This document shows, one piece after another, positions 41,310 through 50,726 of a stretch of 64,000 nt of DNA (within the stretch, counting starts at the first letter, position 1; every line of letters starts with the position of its first letter). The DNA is taken from contig JAFARE010000001.1 in assembly GCA_019245575.1 (NCBI GenBank), positions 62,001 to 126,000 on the forward strand, written 5' to 3'. The notes below the pieces were generated by a model. It did not search any database. It was given only the letters and a program-made list of their open reading frames with translations, and was not told where the DNA came from. A program made the position numbers and the translations under genes. The stretch is from Candidatus Dormiibacterota bacterium. GTDB lineage: Bacteria; Chloroflexota; Dormibacteria; Aeolococcales; Aeolococcaceae.

Positions 41310-42672
41310 AGGACCGCAGGTCGGCGGCCATCTCCGCGAAGTTGTCCACGTACCGCTGCACGTCGGCCTCCGAGTGCTGCACCGACAGCGTCCAGTTCTC
41401 CTCCGCCCCTGGGGCCATGAGCACGCCGCGGTTGGACTGGTACAGCCACGACAAATATGCCGGCGCCTTGTCGATCTCCAGGTAGTCGCGATAGTTGCGC
41501 ACCCGCTCGGCGCGATACGTGACCCCGCCGCGCGCGGCCATGATGATCACGTGAAAGGGCAGCGAGTGCTCACGCACCACGCCTTCGAGACCTCCCTGCA
41601 GCGTCTCCGCCAGCGCGTCGAAGTGCGCGTAGGCCGACGGCGTGAGGATGTCTCGCAGCGTGACCACGGACGCCGCCATGGTCAGCGGGTTGCCGTTGAA
41701 GGTGCCCATCTGGGCGACGCGTCCCGCGTCGATCAGCTCCATCACATCGGCCCGCCCGCCGACCGCGCCGCACGGCAGGCCGCCACCGATCGCCTTGGCC
41801 AGGCACACGATGTCAGGCACGACGCCGAACCGCTGCGTCGCGCCGCCCGGCGCAATGGTCACGCCGGTCTTCACCTCGTCGAAGATGAGCAGCGCGCCGT
41901 TCTCGTGCGCGATGTCGCGAATCCCCTCGAGGTACCCGGGGTCGGGCACGATGATGCCGCAGTTCATCATCGTCGGCTCCACGATCACCCCGGCAATGGC
42001 GCCGTGGTGGCGCCGGAACGCGCCGCGCATCGCGTCCAGGTCGTTGAACGGCACCACGGTGGTCAGCTCTGACACGGCGGCGGGGATTCCCTGGCTCTGG
42101 GGTACGGATGCGGGCGCTTCCGCCGGGCCCATCACGTCCGGCGGCGGCTCCACCGACACCATCAGCGCGTCGTGGTGGCCGTGGTACGAGGCCTCGATCT
42201 TCACGAGGCGCTCGCGTCCCGTGAACGCGCGCGCGAGGCGCACCGCGTCGAGGGTTGACTCCGTGCCGCTGTTGGTGAAGCGCCACTGCGGCTGGCTGAA
42301 GCGGCGCGCCAGCTCCTCGGCTACGGTGATGGCGGCCTCGACGGGCTGCGCGAAATGCGAGCCCTGCGCGACGCGCTCGGACACCGCGGTGACGATGAGC
42401 GGGTGCGCGTGCCCCACCGCCATCACGCCGAAGCCGTTGTGGAAGTCGACGTACTCGTTGCCGTCGACGTCGGTGATCCGGCTTCCCTGACCCTCCGCGG
42501 CGAAGATCGGCATCGGCTTCGCGTCCTGAAACGAGGACGGCACCCCGCGCGGCATCGAGTTGCGGGCGCGCTCCCACAGCTCCGCTGAGCGCGCGTGCGT
42601 GCTGCGAAAGCGCGCCTCCTCCGCGGCGATGAGCTCGGAGACGCGCTGCATGTCAATTCCCGGGGTCGTCAT
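41308..42672 (-). CDS. Class III aminotransferase (putrescine/GSA-type)
   Basis: From ATG 42672, with GAGGTG upstream, the product is 454 aa. Class III motifs are NSGTESTLDAVRLARAFTGRERLVK, EPTMMNCGII, LLIFDEVKTGV and the PLP lysine in CLAKAIGGGLPCGAVGG. It most resembles glutamate-1-semialdehyde mutase-like transaminases, but sits with amine oxidase, permease and aldehyde dehydrogenase, so a role in polyamine or omega-amino acid transamination is more likely than heme synthesis. An 8-bp palindrome (42691-42707) lies just upstream of its ribosome binding site. Confidence 0.82.
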   Translation of the reverse strand: MTTPGIDMQRVSELIAAEEARFRSTHARSAELWERARNSMPRGVPSSFQDAKPMPIFAAEGQGSRITDVDGNEYVDFHNGFGVMAVGHAHPLIVTAVSERVAQGSHFAQPVEAAITVAEELARRFSQPQWRFTNSGTESTLDAVRLARAFTGRERLVKIEASYHGHHDALMVSVEPPPDVMGPAEAPASVPQSQGIPAAVSELTTVVPFNDLDAMRGAFRRHHGAIAGVIVEPTMMNCGIIVPDPGYLEGIRDIAHENGALLIFDEVKTGVTIAPGGATQRFGVVPDIVCLAKAIGGGLPCGAVGGRADVMELIDAGRVAQMGTFNGNPLTMAASVVTLRDILTPSAYAHFDALAETLQGGLEGVVREHSLPFHVIIMAARGGVTYRAERVRNYRDYLEIDKAPAYLSWLYQSNRGVLMAPGAEENWTLSVQHSEADVQRYVDNFAEMAADLRS

Positions 42673-42710
42673 CGTGTTCACCTCGTCGATGCGGCGCCCG
42701 GCGCCGCTGT

Positions 42711-44084
42711 TCAGTGCTGCGCAACGCGTTCCACCAGTGTCCTGCGGGCCGGCCGGCGTGAATGCGCGCGGTGCGCGTCGACCCGGGCCAGGCCCACCTG
42801 CACGCCGCGCACACCGATCCAGCGCAGCGGCTCCACCTCCCACTTGCGCGAGCGGTGGCCGACAAAGGGCAGCGCGCTCAGCTCGGTGTGCCGCCCGGTG
42901 ATCAATCCCGCGAGGGCGCGCCCGGCGAGATTGGCGAAGGCGACCCCGTGACCGGTGTAGCCGTGCGCCCCGGCGATGCCCGTCCGCCGGTCGAAATGGA
43001 TCGAGGGGATGAAATCACGCGGGATGCCCACGGCGCCGCCCCAGGCGTGGGTGAAGCGCACGCCGCGCAGAGCCGGAAACCACTCGCTCAGCATGGCGCG
43101 CAGCATCGCGTGCGTCGGCGCGTGATGCGAGAGCTTCTCCGTCATGCGCGACGCGAAGGCATATGGAGCGCCGCGCCCGCCCACCAGGATGCGCCCGTCG
43201 GCGGTGCGTGAGAGGTAGTCGACGGTGAGCCGCATCGACGCCACGCATTCGTGCTGCTCCCAGCCGACGGCGCGCCACTGCTCGTCGCTGATCGGCTCGG
43301 TGAGCACGATGAGCGAGTACACCGGCAGCAGCGCGCGCCGCATCCCGGGCAGCTGGCTGAGATACGCCTCACCGGCCAGCACGAGGGTGTCGCAGCGCAC
43401 GTCGCCCCGCGTGGTGCGCACCACCGGCTCCGCTCCCGCCTCCCAACCGGTGACCTCGGTCTGCTCCACGACGCGCGCGCCGCGTCGCTCCACCGCGAGC
43501 GCGAGCCCGCGCGCCAGCGTTCCCGGCTGCAGCACCGCGCACTCCGGCGTGTACATCGCCGCCGCGCCGTCGCGGATCTTGATCCGCTCGGCGAGAGCAG
43601 CGCGGTCCAGGAGCGCGTAGCGGTCCTCGAAGCCCGCGCGAACGAATTCATCGTGCGCGGCGCGCAGCACCGGAACCTGGGCTTCACCGCGCGCCACGTG
43701 CAGCTGCCCGCCCTTGCGGAACTGCGCGTCGATGCCCTCCACGTCCGCCACCCGCCCGACGTCGTCCACAGCCGCGTACAGCGCGAGCTGCGCGGCGCGC
43801 GCTCGCTCCCGGCCAAATCGGCGCATGAGCAGGCCAAGGCTCGCGCCCGCGTCGGATGAGCACCAGCCGCCGTTGCGTCCGGACGCGCCGTAGCCGGCGA
43901 TGTCGCGCTCGATGACGAGCACGCGAAGCGACGGCTCTGCCTCTAGCAGCGCGTACGCCGTCCACAGCCCGGTGTACCCGGCGCCGAGGATGGCGACGTC
44001 AGCTTCGATCGAGCCGTCGAGCGGCGGGCGCGGCGTGAGGTCGCCCGCCGTCTCGAGCCAGTAGCTCACATCCGCATAGCGCAC
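42711..44084 (-). CDS. FAD-dependent amine oxidase (DAO/PuuB-like)
   Basis: The 457-aa product has the dinucleotide motif AILGAGYTGLWTAYAL (GxGxxG at about 34-39), ERDIAGYGASGRNGGWCSSDAG (DAO/PuuB hallmark), and the C-terminal HAWGGAVGIPRDFIPSIH and GAHGYTGHGVAFANLAGRALA. PuuB-like enzymes oxidise gamma-glutamylputrescine or related amines to aldehydes with release of ammonia and H2O2. Position between transporter and aminotransferase supports amine catabolism. The start lies 4 bp after the permease stop. Confidence 0.85.
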   Translation of the reverse strand: MRYADVSYWLETAGDLTPRPPLDGSIEADVAILGAGYTGLWTAYALLEAEPSLRVLVIERDIAGYGASGRNGGWCSSDAGASLGLLMRRFGRERARAAQLALYAAVDDVGRVADVEGIDAQFRKGGQLHVARGEAQVPVLRAAHDEFVRAGFEDRYALLDRAALAERIKIRDGAAAMYTPECAVLQPGTLARGLALAVERRGARVVEQTEVTGWEAGAEPVVRTTRGDVRCDTLVLAGEAYLSQLPGMRRALLPVYSLIVLTEPISDEQWRAVGWEQHECVASMRLTVDYLSRTADGRILVGGRGAPYAFASRMTEKLSHHAPTHAMLRAMLSEWFPALRGVRFTHAWGGAVGIPRDFIPSIHFDRRTGIAGAHGYTGHGVAFANLAGRALAGLITGRHTELSALPFVGHRSRKWEVEPLRWIGVRGVQVGLARVDAHRAHSRRPARRTLVERVAQH

Positions 44085-44088
44085 GCCC

Positions 44089-45630
44089 TTACGCGATCGG
44101 CGTCCCCGGCGCGGACACCGACAGCTGGCCGCCGACGTCGACGTAGGACACCGTCTTCTCGGTGAAGAAGCCCGAGCGGCTCGCCACCCGCGCCATCAGG
44201 AGAAGCGGGAGGCCGATTCCGATCAGCACCAGCACGGGAAGCCCGGTTGCCCAGTCCGCCGCCTGCGCGAACTTGAGCCCCGTGCTCGACGGCACGAGCA
44301 CCGCGTACGCGACAAAGAAGAGCAGCAGGCCGCCGACCGCCGGGAGCAGCCCCGCGAAGAGGAACCGCCCCGGGGTCGTCAGCAGCACCTTGCGGAAGGC
44401 CCAGGCCGACGCGAAGCCGGTGACCCCGTAGTACACCGCTACGAGGACGCCGATGTCGAGGATGAGCCGGGCGAAGATGTTGTTGTTGAAGGACGGGCTG
44501 AGCAGCGTCACGATGATGATCGCCAGCGACAGGATCGCCGAGATGATGGTGCCGACCCACGGCGTCCTCCAGCTGCGGTGCACCTTGCCGAACCACCGCG
44601 GGAACACCCCGTCGCGAGCCATGGAGAAGGTGAGGCGGCTCGAGGGCAGCAGGGTGGTCTGCGTGGTCGCGACCGTGGAGGAGAGCACCGCCAGGATCAT
44701 CAGATACGACAGCGGCGAGCCGGTCAGCTGCTGTGAGAAGAAGTAGAGGATGTCGGTGGTGTTGTTGCCGATGTCGCTCGTCGACAGGAACATCTGGATC
44801 GCGACCGCGGCGAGCAGGAAGATGAACAGCAGGATGAACATGCTGAAGATCCCGGCCAGCCCTGGCGACGTGCTGGCGTCCTTCGTCTCCTCGTTGACAT
44901 TGGCGGCCGTGTCCCAGCCCCAGAAGAAGAAGACCGCCAGCGCCGCGCCGACCACGACGTTGTCCAGATTGCCCAGAGAGAATGGACTGAACCAGTTGCC
45001 GGCGAAGTGGTTCTGGGTCGGCGCATGCCCGGTCGCCACCTTGGCGATGGCGAGCACCGCGAAGCCGAGGACGATGAAGTATTCGATGAAGACCAGCACC
45101 CACTGGAAGTTGGCGGTGATGCGGATGCCGCGCACGACCATGAAGGTCACCAGCGCCAGCCAGGTTGCGCCCGCCGCCGCGATGTAGCGAGGGTCGGTGA
45201 CGATGGCCTGGCTGATCTGGCCGGGGAAGAGGCTGTTGAGCAGGCGCAGCGTGTACGTGCCCGCGAGGAGCGGCGCCGCGGCGCAGAAGAGGATGTTTGC
45301 CGCCAGCTGGACCCAGCCCGAGAGCCATCCGATGTACGGATTGAGCGTCCGGCTCACCCACGAATATGACGCGCCGCAGTTGGGGTCCATGCGGTTCAGG
45401 TAGTAGTACGCGATGGCGATGAACAGGACGGGGAAGAATCCCACGAGGATCGCCGCCGGCGACTGCAGGCCCACCGCGGCGATCAGCACCGCGGCGGTGG
45501 CCGCGAGCGTGTACGCCGGCGCCACGCTCGACGTCGCGATGACGGTCGTGTCGAACAGCGTCAGCGTGTTGGTCTTGAGCTCAGACGCCACCTGCCGTCC
45601 GTGGACGACCGGCTCGGTGATGGTTGCCAT
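44089..45630 (-). CDS. APC-family amino acid/polyamine permease
   Basis: This 513-aa transporter has about 12 membrane helices and the APC fold opening (FDTTVIATSSVAPAYTLAATAAVLIAAVG), the glycine-containing helix-1 break, and FNWLS-type loop PYIGWLSGWVQLAANI. In an operon with aldehyde dehydrogenase, FAD amine oxidase and transaminase it is likely the uptake system for putrescine or another amine. A C-terminal soluble tail of about 25 residues is present. Gap to the aldehyde dehydrogenase is 24 bp. Confidence 0.88.
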   Translation of the reverse strand: MATITEPVVHGRQVASELKTNTLTLFDTTVIATSSVAPAYTLAATAAVLIAAVGLQSPAAILVGFFPVLFIAIAYYYLNRMDPNCGASYSWVSRTLNPYIGWLSGWVQLAANILFCAAAPLLAGTYTLRLLNSLFPGQISQAIVTDPRYIAAAGATWLALVTFMVVRGIRITANFQWVLVFIEYFIVLGFAVLAIAKVATGHAPTQNHFAGNWFSPFSLGNLDNVVVGAALAVFFFWGWDTAANVNEETKDASTSPGLAGIFSMFILLFIFLLAAVAIQMFLSTSDIGNNTTDILYFFSQQLTGSPLSYLMILAVLSSTVATTQTTLLPSSRLTFSMARDGVFPRWFGKVHRSWRTPWVGTIISAILSLAIIIVTLLSPSFNNNIFARLILDIGVLVAVYYGVTGFASAWAFRKVLLTTPGRFLFAGLLPAVGGLLLFFVAYAVLVPSSTGLKFAQAADWATGLPVLVLIGIGLPLLLMARVASRSGFFTEKTVSYVDVGGQLSVSAPGTPIA

Positions 45631-45654
45631 CCTGTCCTCCTATCCCTCTCCGCC

Positions 45655-47094
45655 TCAGCCCCCGATGTTGCTCATCACGTGTTTGATGCGGGTGTAGTCC
45701 TCGAACCCGTACATCGACAGATCCTTGCCGTAGCCGCTGTGCTTGAACCCGCCGTGCGGCATCTCCGCCACCAGCGGGATGTGCGTGTTGATCCACACGC
45801 AGCCGAAGTCGAGCCGCTTGGCCATGCGCATTGCGCGTGCGTGGTCGCGCGTCCACACGCTGGACGCGAGACCGAACTCCACACCGTTGGCCCACTCCAC
45901 GGCCTGGTCCTCGTCACTGAAGCGCTGCACGGTGATGACCGGGCCGAAGATCTCCTGCTGGATCAGCGTGTCCTCCTGCTCGACACCGGTGACCACCGTC
46001 GGCTCGAACATGTAGCCGCGGCTGCCCACGCGGTGTCCGCCGGTGACGACAGAGGCGTGTGACGGCATGCCGTTGAGGAGCCCGGTCACGCGCTCTAGCT
46101 GCGTCGCGTTGTTGAGGGGCCCGTACGCCGCGTCGGTGTCGTCCGGCGTCCCGACATGTGTCGCCCGCGCCTGCTCCACCAGGGCGCCGACGAAGTCGTC
46201 GTGCAGCCGCGGCTCGACGAGCACGCGCGTCGCCGCGGTGCAGTCCTGGCCGGCGTTGAAGTAGCCGGCCATCGCGATGCCCTCTGCCGCGGCCGCGACA
46301 TCAGCGTCGTCGAAGACGATCACCGGCGCCTTGCCACCGAGCTCCAGGTGCACGCGTTTCAGGTCGGCGGCGGCTGCCTGCGCGACCTCGCGGCCTGCGC
46401 GCACGCTGCCGGTGATCGACACCATGCGCGGCGTGGGATGGCTCACCAGCGCGCGGCCGGTCTCACGCCCGCCGCACACGACGTTGAACACGCCGGGCGG
46501 CAGGAATTCGGCCATCAGCTCAGCCATCATCACCGTGGAGACCGGCGTCGTCTCTGAGGGCTTGAGCACCATCGTGTTGCCGGCGGCCAGCGCGGGCGCC
46601 CACTTCCACACGGCCATCATCATCGGGTAGTTCCACGGCGTCACCGCGGCGCACACACCCACCGGTTCGCGGCGAATGAATGACGTGTAGCCGCCCATGT
46701 ACTCGCCCGCCGACCGGCCTTCGAGCACGCGCGCGGCGCCGGCGAAGAACCGGATCTGGTCGACCATCGGCGGCACTTCCTCGCTGAGGGTCAGCGCGAT
46801 GGGTTTGCCGGTGTTCTTCGATTCGGCCTCGACGAGCTCATCGGCGCGCGCCTCGATCGCGTCCGCGATGCGCAGCAGTGCGCGGCTGCGCTCCGACGGC
46901 GTTGCGTCACGCCATCCTGGGAAGGCGTCGGAGGCCGCGTCGAGCGCGCGGTCGACATCCTCCGGGCCGGATTCCGCGGCCGACGTGTAGACCTCGCCGG
47001 TGCTGGGGTCGACGACCTGGCGCTCGTGCCCGTCCGCCGCCAGGGCGGACTCCCCATTGATGAAGTTGGCGAGCGGGCGGACTGCCGTCTTCAC
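45655..47094 (-). CDS. NAD-dependent aldehyde dehydrogenase (gamma-aminobutyraldehyde type)
   Basis: The 479-aa enzyme has all ALDH marks: TPWNYPMMMAVWK (Asn), HLELGGKAPVIVFDDAD (catalytic Glu), YFNAGQDCTAATRVLV (catalytic Cys), and QQEIFGPVITV. The C-terminal DYTRIKHVMSNIG is common to aminobutyraldehyde dehydrogenases of the PatD/Prr group. It should convert 4-aminobutyraldehyde to GABA. GTG start. It is the first gene of the operon, followed by the permease, FAD oxidase and aminotransferase. Confidence 0.88.
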   Translation of the reverse strand: MKTAVRPLANFINGESALAADGHERQVVDPSTGEVYTSAAESGPEDVDRALDAASDAFPGWRDATPSERSRALLRIADAIEARADELVEAESKNTGKPIALTLSEEVPPMVDQIRFFAGAARVLEGRSAGEYMGGYTSFIRREPVGVCAAVTPWNYPMMMAVWKWAPALAAGNTMVLKPSETTPVSTVMMAELMAEFLPPGVFNVVCGGRETGRALVSHPTPRMVSITGSVRAGREVAQAAAADLKRVHLELGGKAPVIVFDDADVAAAAEGIAMAGYFNAGQDCTAATRVLVEPRLHDDFVGALVEQARATHVGTPDDTDAAYGPLNNATQLERVTGLLNGMPSHASVVTGGHRVGSRGYMFEPTVVTGVEQEDTLIQQEIFGPVITVQRFSDEDQAVEWANGVEFGLASSVWTRDHARAMRMAKRLDFGCVWINTHIPLVAEMPHGGFKHSGYGKDLSMYGFEDYTRIKHVMSNIGG

Positions 47095-47181
47095 AGTGGT
47101 TTCCTTGGCCTTTGCCGCCGGAACGCAGCCAGCTGGGCTTCGGTACTGTAGTCCACGCGCCGAGGGGCTGTCAGCAGACGC

Positions 47182-48891
47182 CTACTCCGCCACCACACGG
47201 GTAGGCCGCAGGCGGCGGCGCAGCGCTTCCTCGCGGCTTCGCGGCTCGCCATGAGGCACGTACACGGCGTGCACCCGCGAACGCGCGCGCGTGGGCACAC
47301 ACCTGCGCACCTCCGCGAATGCTGCGTGCGCTTCCTCGTCGTGCAGGTACGGGTCGTGGATCTCGCGCAGGCGGCGGCGCTTCGGGTCGGGGACATCGCG
47401 CCCGATGAAGGCGAACACCACGTCGCGAGCCGCGGCCTCGCGCACCGCGGCGCGCGCGACCTCGCGCGTGCGCACATGATCCTCGGACAGCAACACGAGG
47501 AGCGGGTCCTCCAGCGCCGGGTGCCAGACCTCGAAGCGGTGCACGACGGGAACCACGCCGGGATGACTCCGGCGCCGCTGCAGGTGGGTGGTAACCCCCA
47601 CAACCAGAAGCCCGGTGCAGAGCACGGCCCCGCCGAAGATGGTGGCCAGGGGCTTGGCGACCAGGTTGGTCGCCCACGCCGTCACCACCAGCACCGACGT
47701 CACCAGGCCGAGCACGAACATGGGCAGGCCGGTGCGTGGCGCGCCCCGCCTGCGGTACTTCCGCTCGCGAAAGCGCACGATGTCGAGGCAGACGCACGTG
47801 ACGCTGAATGCCCCAAGCAACCCGAAGGCATACATGTCGCCGAGGACTCCGGTGTCACCGCGCGACACGATGACGACTGCCACGGGCACCACCGTGGCAG
47901 CTGCGATGGCCCAGTGCGGCGTGCCCCGCCAGCGGTTTCGCGCCTGCAGGCGCTGCGGCAGGAAGCGCATGCGGGACAGCGCGAGGAAGACGTGGTAGCA
48001 GCCGATGATCGCCGTGTTGCCCGCGAAGACGAGCAGCAGCGCCGCGCTGGCGGCGACCTCAGCCTGCACGATCGGGCCGGCCGCGAAACCGCCGAGCAGA
48101 GAGACGAACTGGTTCGGATCAGCGCCCTGCGTGTGCAGCAGCGTGGTCGCCCACAGCGTGAGCGCCGGACTGGTCAACGCCACGGTGACGATCACCAGCA
48201 GCATCGCGCGCGGCGCCGTGCGCCGGTTGGGATGGCGCATCGCCGGCGCCAGCTGCGAGATGCTCTCCAGCCCTGAGAAGGCGAGAAATGCGCCGGCATA
48301 GCCGGTAAGCAGCGTCACGCCGGAAAGCGCTGACCCGGACAGCGCTTTGGGCGCCGCGTGCACGGCCGCCTGCGGTCCCACGTGCACCAGCACCGCCACC
48401 ACCACCAGCACCTGGCTCACCAGCGCGACAACGGCGATGACGGCGGTCACCTTTGCGTCGGCGCTGATGCCCACCAGGTTGAGAAGCGCCAGCAGCATGA
48501 GCGCCACCACGGTCAGCAGCACCACCTGCCCGCTGATCGCGGGCAGGACGAGGCTCAGATAGATCAGCCCTGACAGCGCGCTCAGCGCTGACGTCAGGAA
48601 GTAGTCGACCAGGATGAACAGGCCGCCGACAAGCCCCACCGCGTTGTTCACCGCGTGCGCCCCGACGCTCACCACGCCGCCCCCGTGCGGGTATCGCCAC
48701 GCGACCTCCGCGTACTTGAGTGCGAGCAGGACGAAGACGCCGAGGGTCAGCGTGACGAAGAGTGCCGCGTGCGCGCCGACCTGGCGGAAGAGGATGCCCG
48801 GCGTGTAGTAGACGGAGGTGCCGATGTCGGCGAACACCACCGCCCAGCACAGCACCGCCCCCAGGTTGGGTCGGGGCTTGCGAGCCGGCAT
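47182..48891 (-). CDS. APC-family permease with C-terminal soluble domain
   Basis: Residues 1 to about 425 form a 12-helix APC transporter (VVFADIGTSVYYTPGILF at the start; LTGYAGAFLAFSGLESISQLAPAMRHPNR near helix 6). The remaining 140 residues are soluble and basic, with a pattern like universal-stress-type domains (HRFEVWHPALEDPLLVLLSEDHVRTREVARAAVREAAARDVVFAFIG split over helices and strands). APC proteins with C-terminal USP-like domains may be nucleotide regulated. Substrate unknown. It is divergent from the GGDEF-EAL gene (92 bp). Confidence 0.83.
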   Translation of the reverse strand: MPARKPRPNLGAVLCWAVVFADIGTSVYYTPGILFRQVGAHAALFVTLTLGVFVLLALKYAEVAWRYPHGGGVVSVGAHAVNNAVGLVGGLFILVDYFLTSALSALSGLIYLSLVLPAISGQVVLLTVVALMLLALLNLVGISADAKVTAVIAVVALVSQVLVVVAVLVHVGPQAAVHAAPKALSGSALSGVTLLTGYAGAFLAFSGLESISQLAPAMRHPNRRTAPRAMLLVIVTVALTSPALTLWATTLLHTQGADPNQFVSLLGGFAAGPIVQAEVAASAALLLVFAGNTAIIGCYHVFLALSRMRFLPQRLQARNRWRGTPHWAIAAATVVPVAVVIVSRGDTGVLGDMYAFGLLGAFSVTCVCLDIVRFRERKYRRRGAPRTGLPMFVLGLVTSVLVVTAWATNLVAKPLATIFGGAVLCTGLLVVGVTTHLQRRRSHPGVVPVVHRFEVWHPALEDPLLVLLSEDHVRTREVARAAVREAAARDVVFAFIGRDVPDPKRRRLREIHDPYLHDEEAHAAFAEVRRCVPTRARSRVHAVYVPHGEPRSREEALRRRLRPTRVVAE

Positions 48892-48983
48892 GACCCCGAC
48901 CGTAATCGTTTAGTCGAATCCCGTCACGGATCGGTTCCCGAGATGCCAAGGAGCCTGCCGATCCAGCGACGAGGATTGACGGC

Positions 48984-50342
48984 GTGATCGAACCACTGCC
49001 GCTGCCTGCTTCAGAGGACGGGCCGCGCCTGGGAGTGGTTCCGGGGGCGCCTCACGGCATCGACGCGCTGACCGGCCTCGTCGACCGCGACCACTTCCTG
49101 GAGCGCGCCGGCGCGATGCTGGCCGCGGGGCCCGGGCTCAAGGCCGTGATCATGCTCGACATCGACGGGCTGCGCCGGGTCAACCAGGGCCTGGGGACGG
49201 CCGCGGGCGACGAGGTGCTCGAGGCACTGGCGCAGCGCCTCATGGCGGCCAGCCGCAAGGAAGACGTCGTGGCGCGGGTCGGGGGTGATGAGTTCGCGGT
49301 TCTGCTCGCGGGCCTGGGTGAGGAAGATGAGGCGCGCGTGCTGGCCACGCGGCTGGCCTGGGCGGTGGAGCACGAGTACAGCGCGGGTGGCCACAAGCTG
49401 CCGCTCCGCGTGTTCATGGGTGTCGCCGTGGGGCCGCAGGATGTCGCCTCGGCGGAGAAGCTGCTGAGCGACGCGGAGACCGCGCTGTACGCGGCGAAGT
49501 CGGGTGGCGAGGCGCGCGTCCTCGTGTACACGGAGTCATTGCGTGAGCAGTCGGCGCACCGGTTCGCCCTCGAGACCGCGCTGCGCAGGGCGGTCGACCG
49601 CAACGCGTTCGAGCTCTGGTATCAGCCACAGGTAGCGCTTTCCGACCGGCACGTGACGGCCACCGAGGCACTGCTGCGCTGGCATGACGACGAGAAGGGG
49701 TGGCTGCCACCCGCCGATTTCGTTCCCATCGCCGAGGACACCGGCCTCATCGTGCCGCTGGGTCATTGGGTGATCGAGCGCGCCACCGCGCAGCTCGCCG
49801 AATGGCTGCGCCGCGGATACAGGCTGAACATGAGCATCAACGTGTCGGCGCGCCAGCTCGCAGACCCTGACTTCATCTTCCAGGTGCGCGAGCTGCTCAC
49901 CCGCAGCGGCGTGCCCGCGCAGTCCGTGACGCTGGAGATCACCGAGAGCCAGGTCATGCGCAACCTCGAGGTCACGCTGCCGGCGATGCTCACGCTGCGC
50001 AACTTCGGCGTGCGCCTGGCGATCGACGACTTCGGCACCGGCTACGCATCGCTCACGCAGCTGAAGAACATCCCCGCGGACGAGCTCAAGCTGGACCGGT
50101 CGTTCATCGTCGGGCTGGAGCACGACCCGCGCGACCGTGGCGTCGTGGAGGGCGCCGTGCAGCTGGCGCACTCGTTGGGGCTCGCGGTGGTCGCCGAGGG
50201 AGTCGAGACGTTCGCCCAGCTGAACTTCCTCACCCAGATCGGCTGCGACGCGCTGCAGGGATTCCTGCTCGGCAAGCCGCAGCCGGCCGATGAGGTGTCA
50301 CTCTCCCTGAGCGTCGACCCCGGGGCTGCCGAGCGCGAGTAG
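48984..50342 (+). CDS. GGDEF-EAL bifunctional c-di-GMP enzyme
   Basis: The 452-aa protein lacks an obvious sensor: about 25 residues precede the GGDEF domain. That domain has intact RVGGDEFAVLL with metal Asp in MLDIDGLRRVN, though the usual ND after it reads NQ. The EAL domain (about 195-440) keeps TEALLRW, NMSINVSARQL, EITES, DDFGTGY, LKLDRSF, AEGVET and QGFLLGKP, so phosphodiesterase activity is likely. It has no membrane segment. Start is GTG 48984. Its 3' end overlaps the convergent response-regulator gene by 45 bp. Confidence 0.92.
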   Translation: MIEPLPLPASEDGPRLGVVPGAPHGIDALTGLVDRDHFLERAGAMLAAGPGLKAVIMLDIDGLRRVNQGLGTAAGDEVLEALAQRLMAASRKEDVVARVGGDEFAVLLAGLGEEDEARVLATRLAWAVEHEYSAGGHKLPLRVFMGVAVGPQDVASAEKLLSDAETALYAAKSGGEARVLVYTESLREQSAHRFALETALRRAVDRNAFELWYQPQVALSDRHVTATEALLRWHDDEKGWLPPADFVPIAEDTGLIVPLGHWVIERATAQLAEWLRRGYRLNMSINVSARQLADPDFIFQVRELLTRSGVPAQSVTLEITESQVMRNLEVTLPAMLTLRNFGVRLAIDDFGTGYASLTQLKNIPADELKLDRSFIVGLEHDPRDRGVVEGAVQLAHSLGLAVVAEGVETFAQLNFLTQIGCDALQGFLLGKPQPADEVSLSLSVDPGAAERE

Positions 50343-50726
50343 GCGCGGCACAGTCTTCGCCGTCGAGCGTATCCGCAGCAGGATGCGGTCCGGCTCGGTG
50401 TCCTTGAGCACGTAGGCGGCCGCGCCCGCCTCGAGCGCGCCGAACACCCGCGACTCGGCGGAGTCCGACGTGAGCATGATCACGCGCGTGTCGGGATGGC
50501 GGGCCATGATGGCGCGCGTCGCCTCCACACCGTCCATCACCGGCATGGAGATGTCCATGAGCACGATGTCCGGATGGAGCTCGTCGACCACGCGGATGGC
50601 CTCCTCGCCGTTTCCCGCCTCGCCGATGGGCACGCATTCAGGCAGCGTGCGCACCAGCTCGCGCAGCCCGCGGCGCACGACCGCGTGGTCGTCGACGATG
50701 ACGACGCGGACATCGAGGTCAGACAT
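50298..50726 (-). CDS. Receiver-only (NarL-type) response regulator
   Basis: The 142-aa product is a complete receiver: acidic pair VDDHAVV, phosphoacceptor D in VLMDISMPVMDG, Thr in IMLTSD, Lys in YVLKDTEP. The sequence is closest to NarL/LuxR-family regulators, but it ends after about 20 residues beyond the receiver, without the HTH output. The last bases are shared, antisense, with the GGDEF-EAL gene. It overlaps the kinase start by 8 bp. It may act by protein contact, perhaps on the adjacent diguanylate enzyme. Confidence 0.88.
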   Translation of the reverse strand: MSDLDVRVVIVDDHAVVRRGLRELVRTLPECVPIGEAGNGEEAIRVVDELHPDIVLMDISMPVMDGVEATRAIMARHPDTRVIMLTSDSAESRVFGALEAGAAAYVLKDTEPDRILLRIRSTAKTVPRLLALGSPGVDAQGE

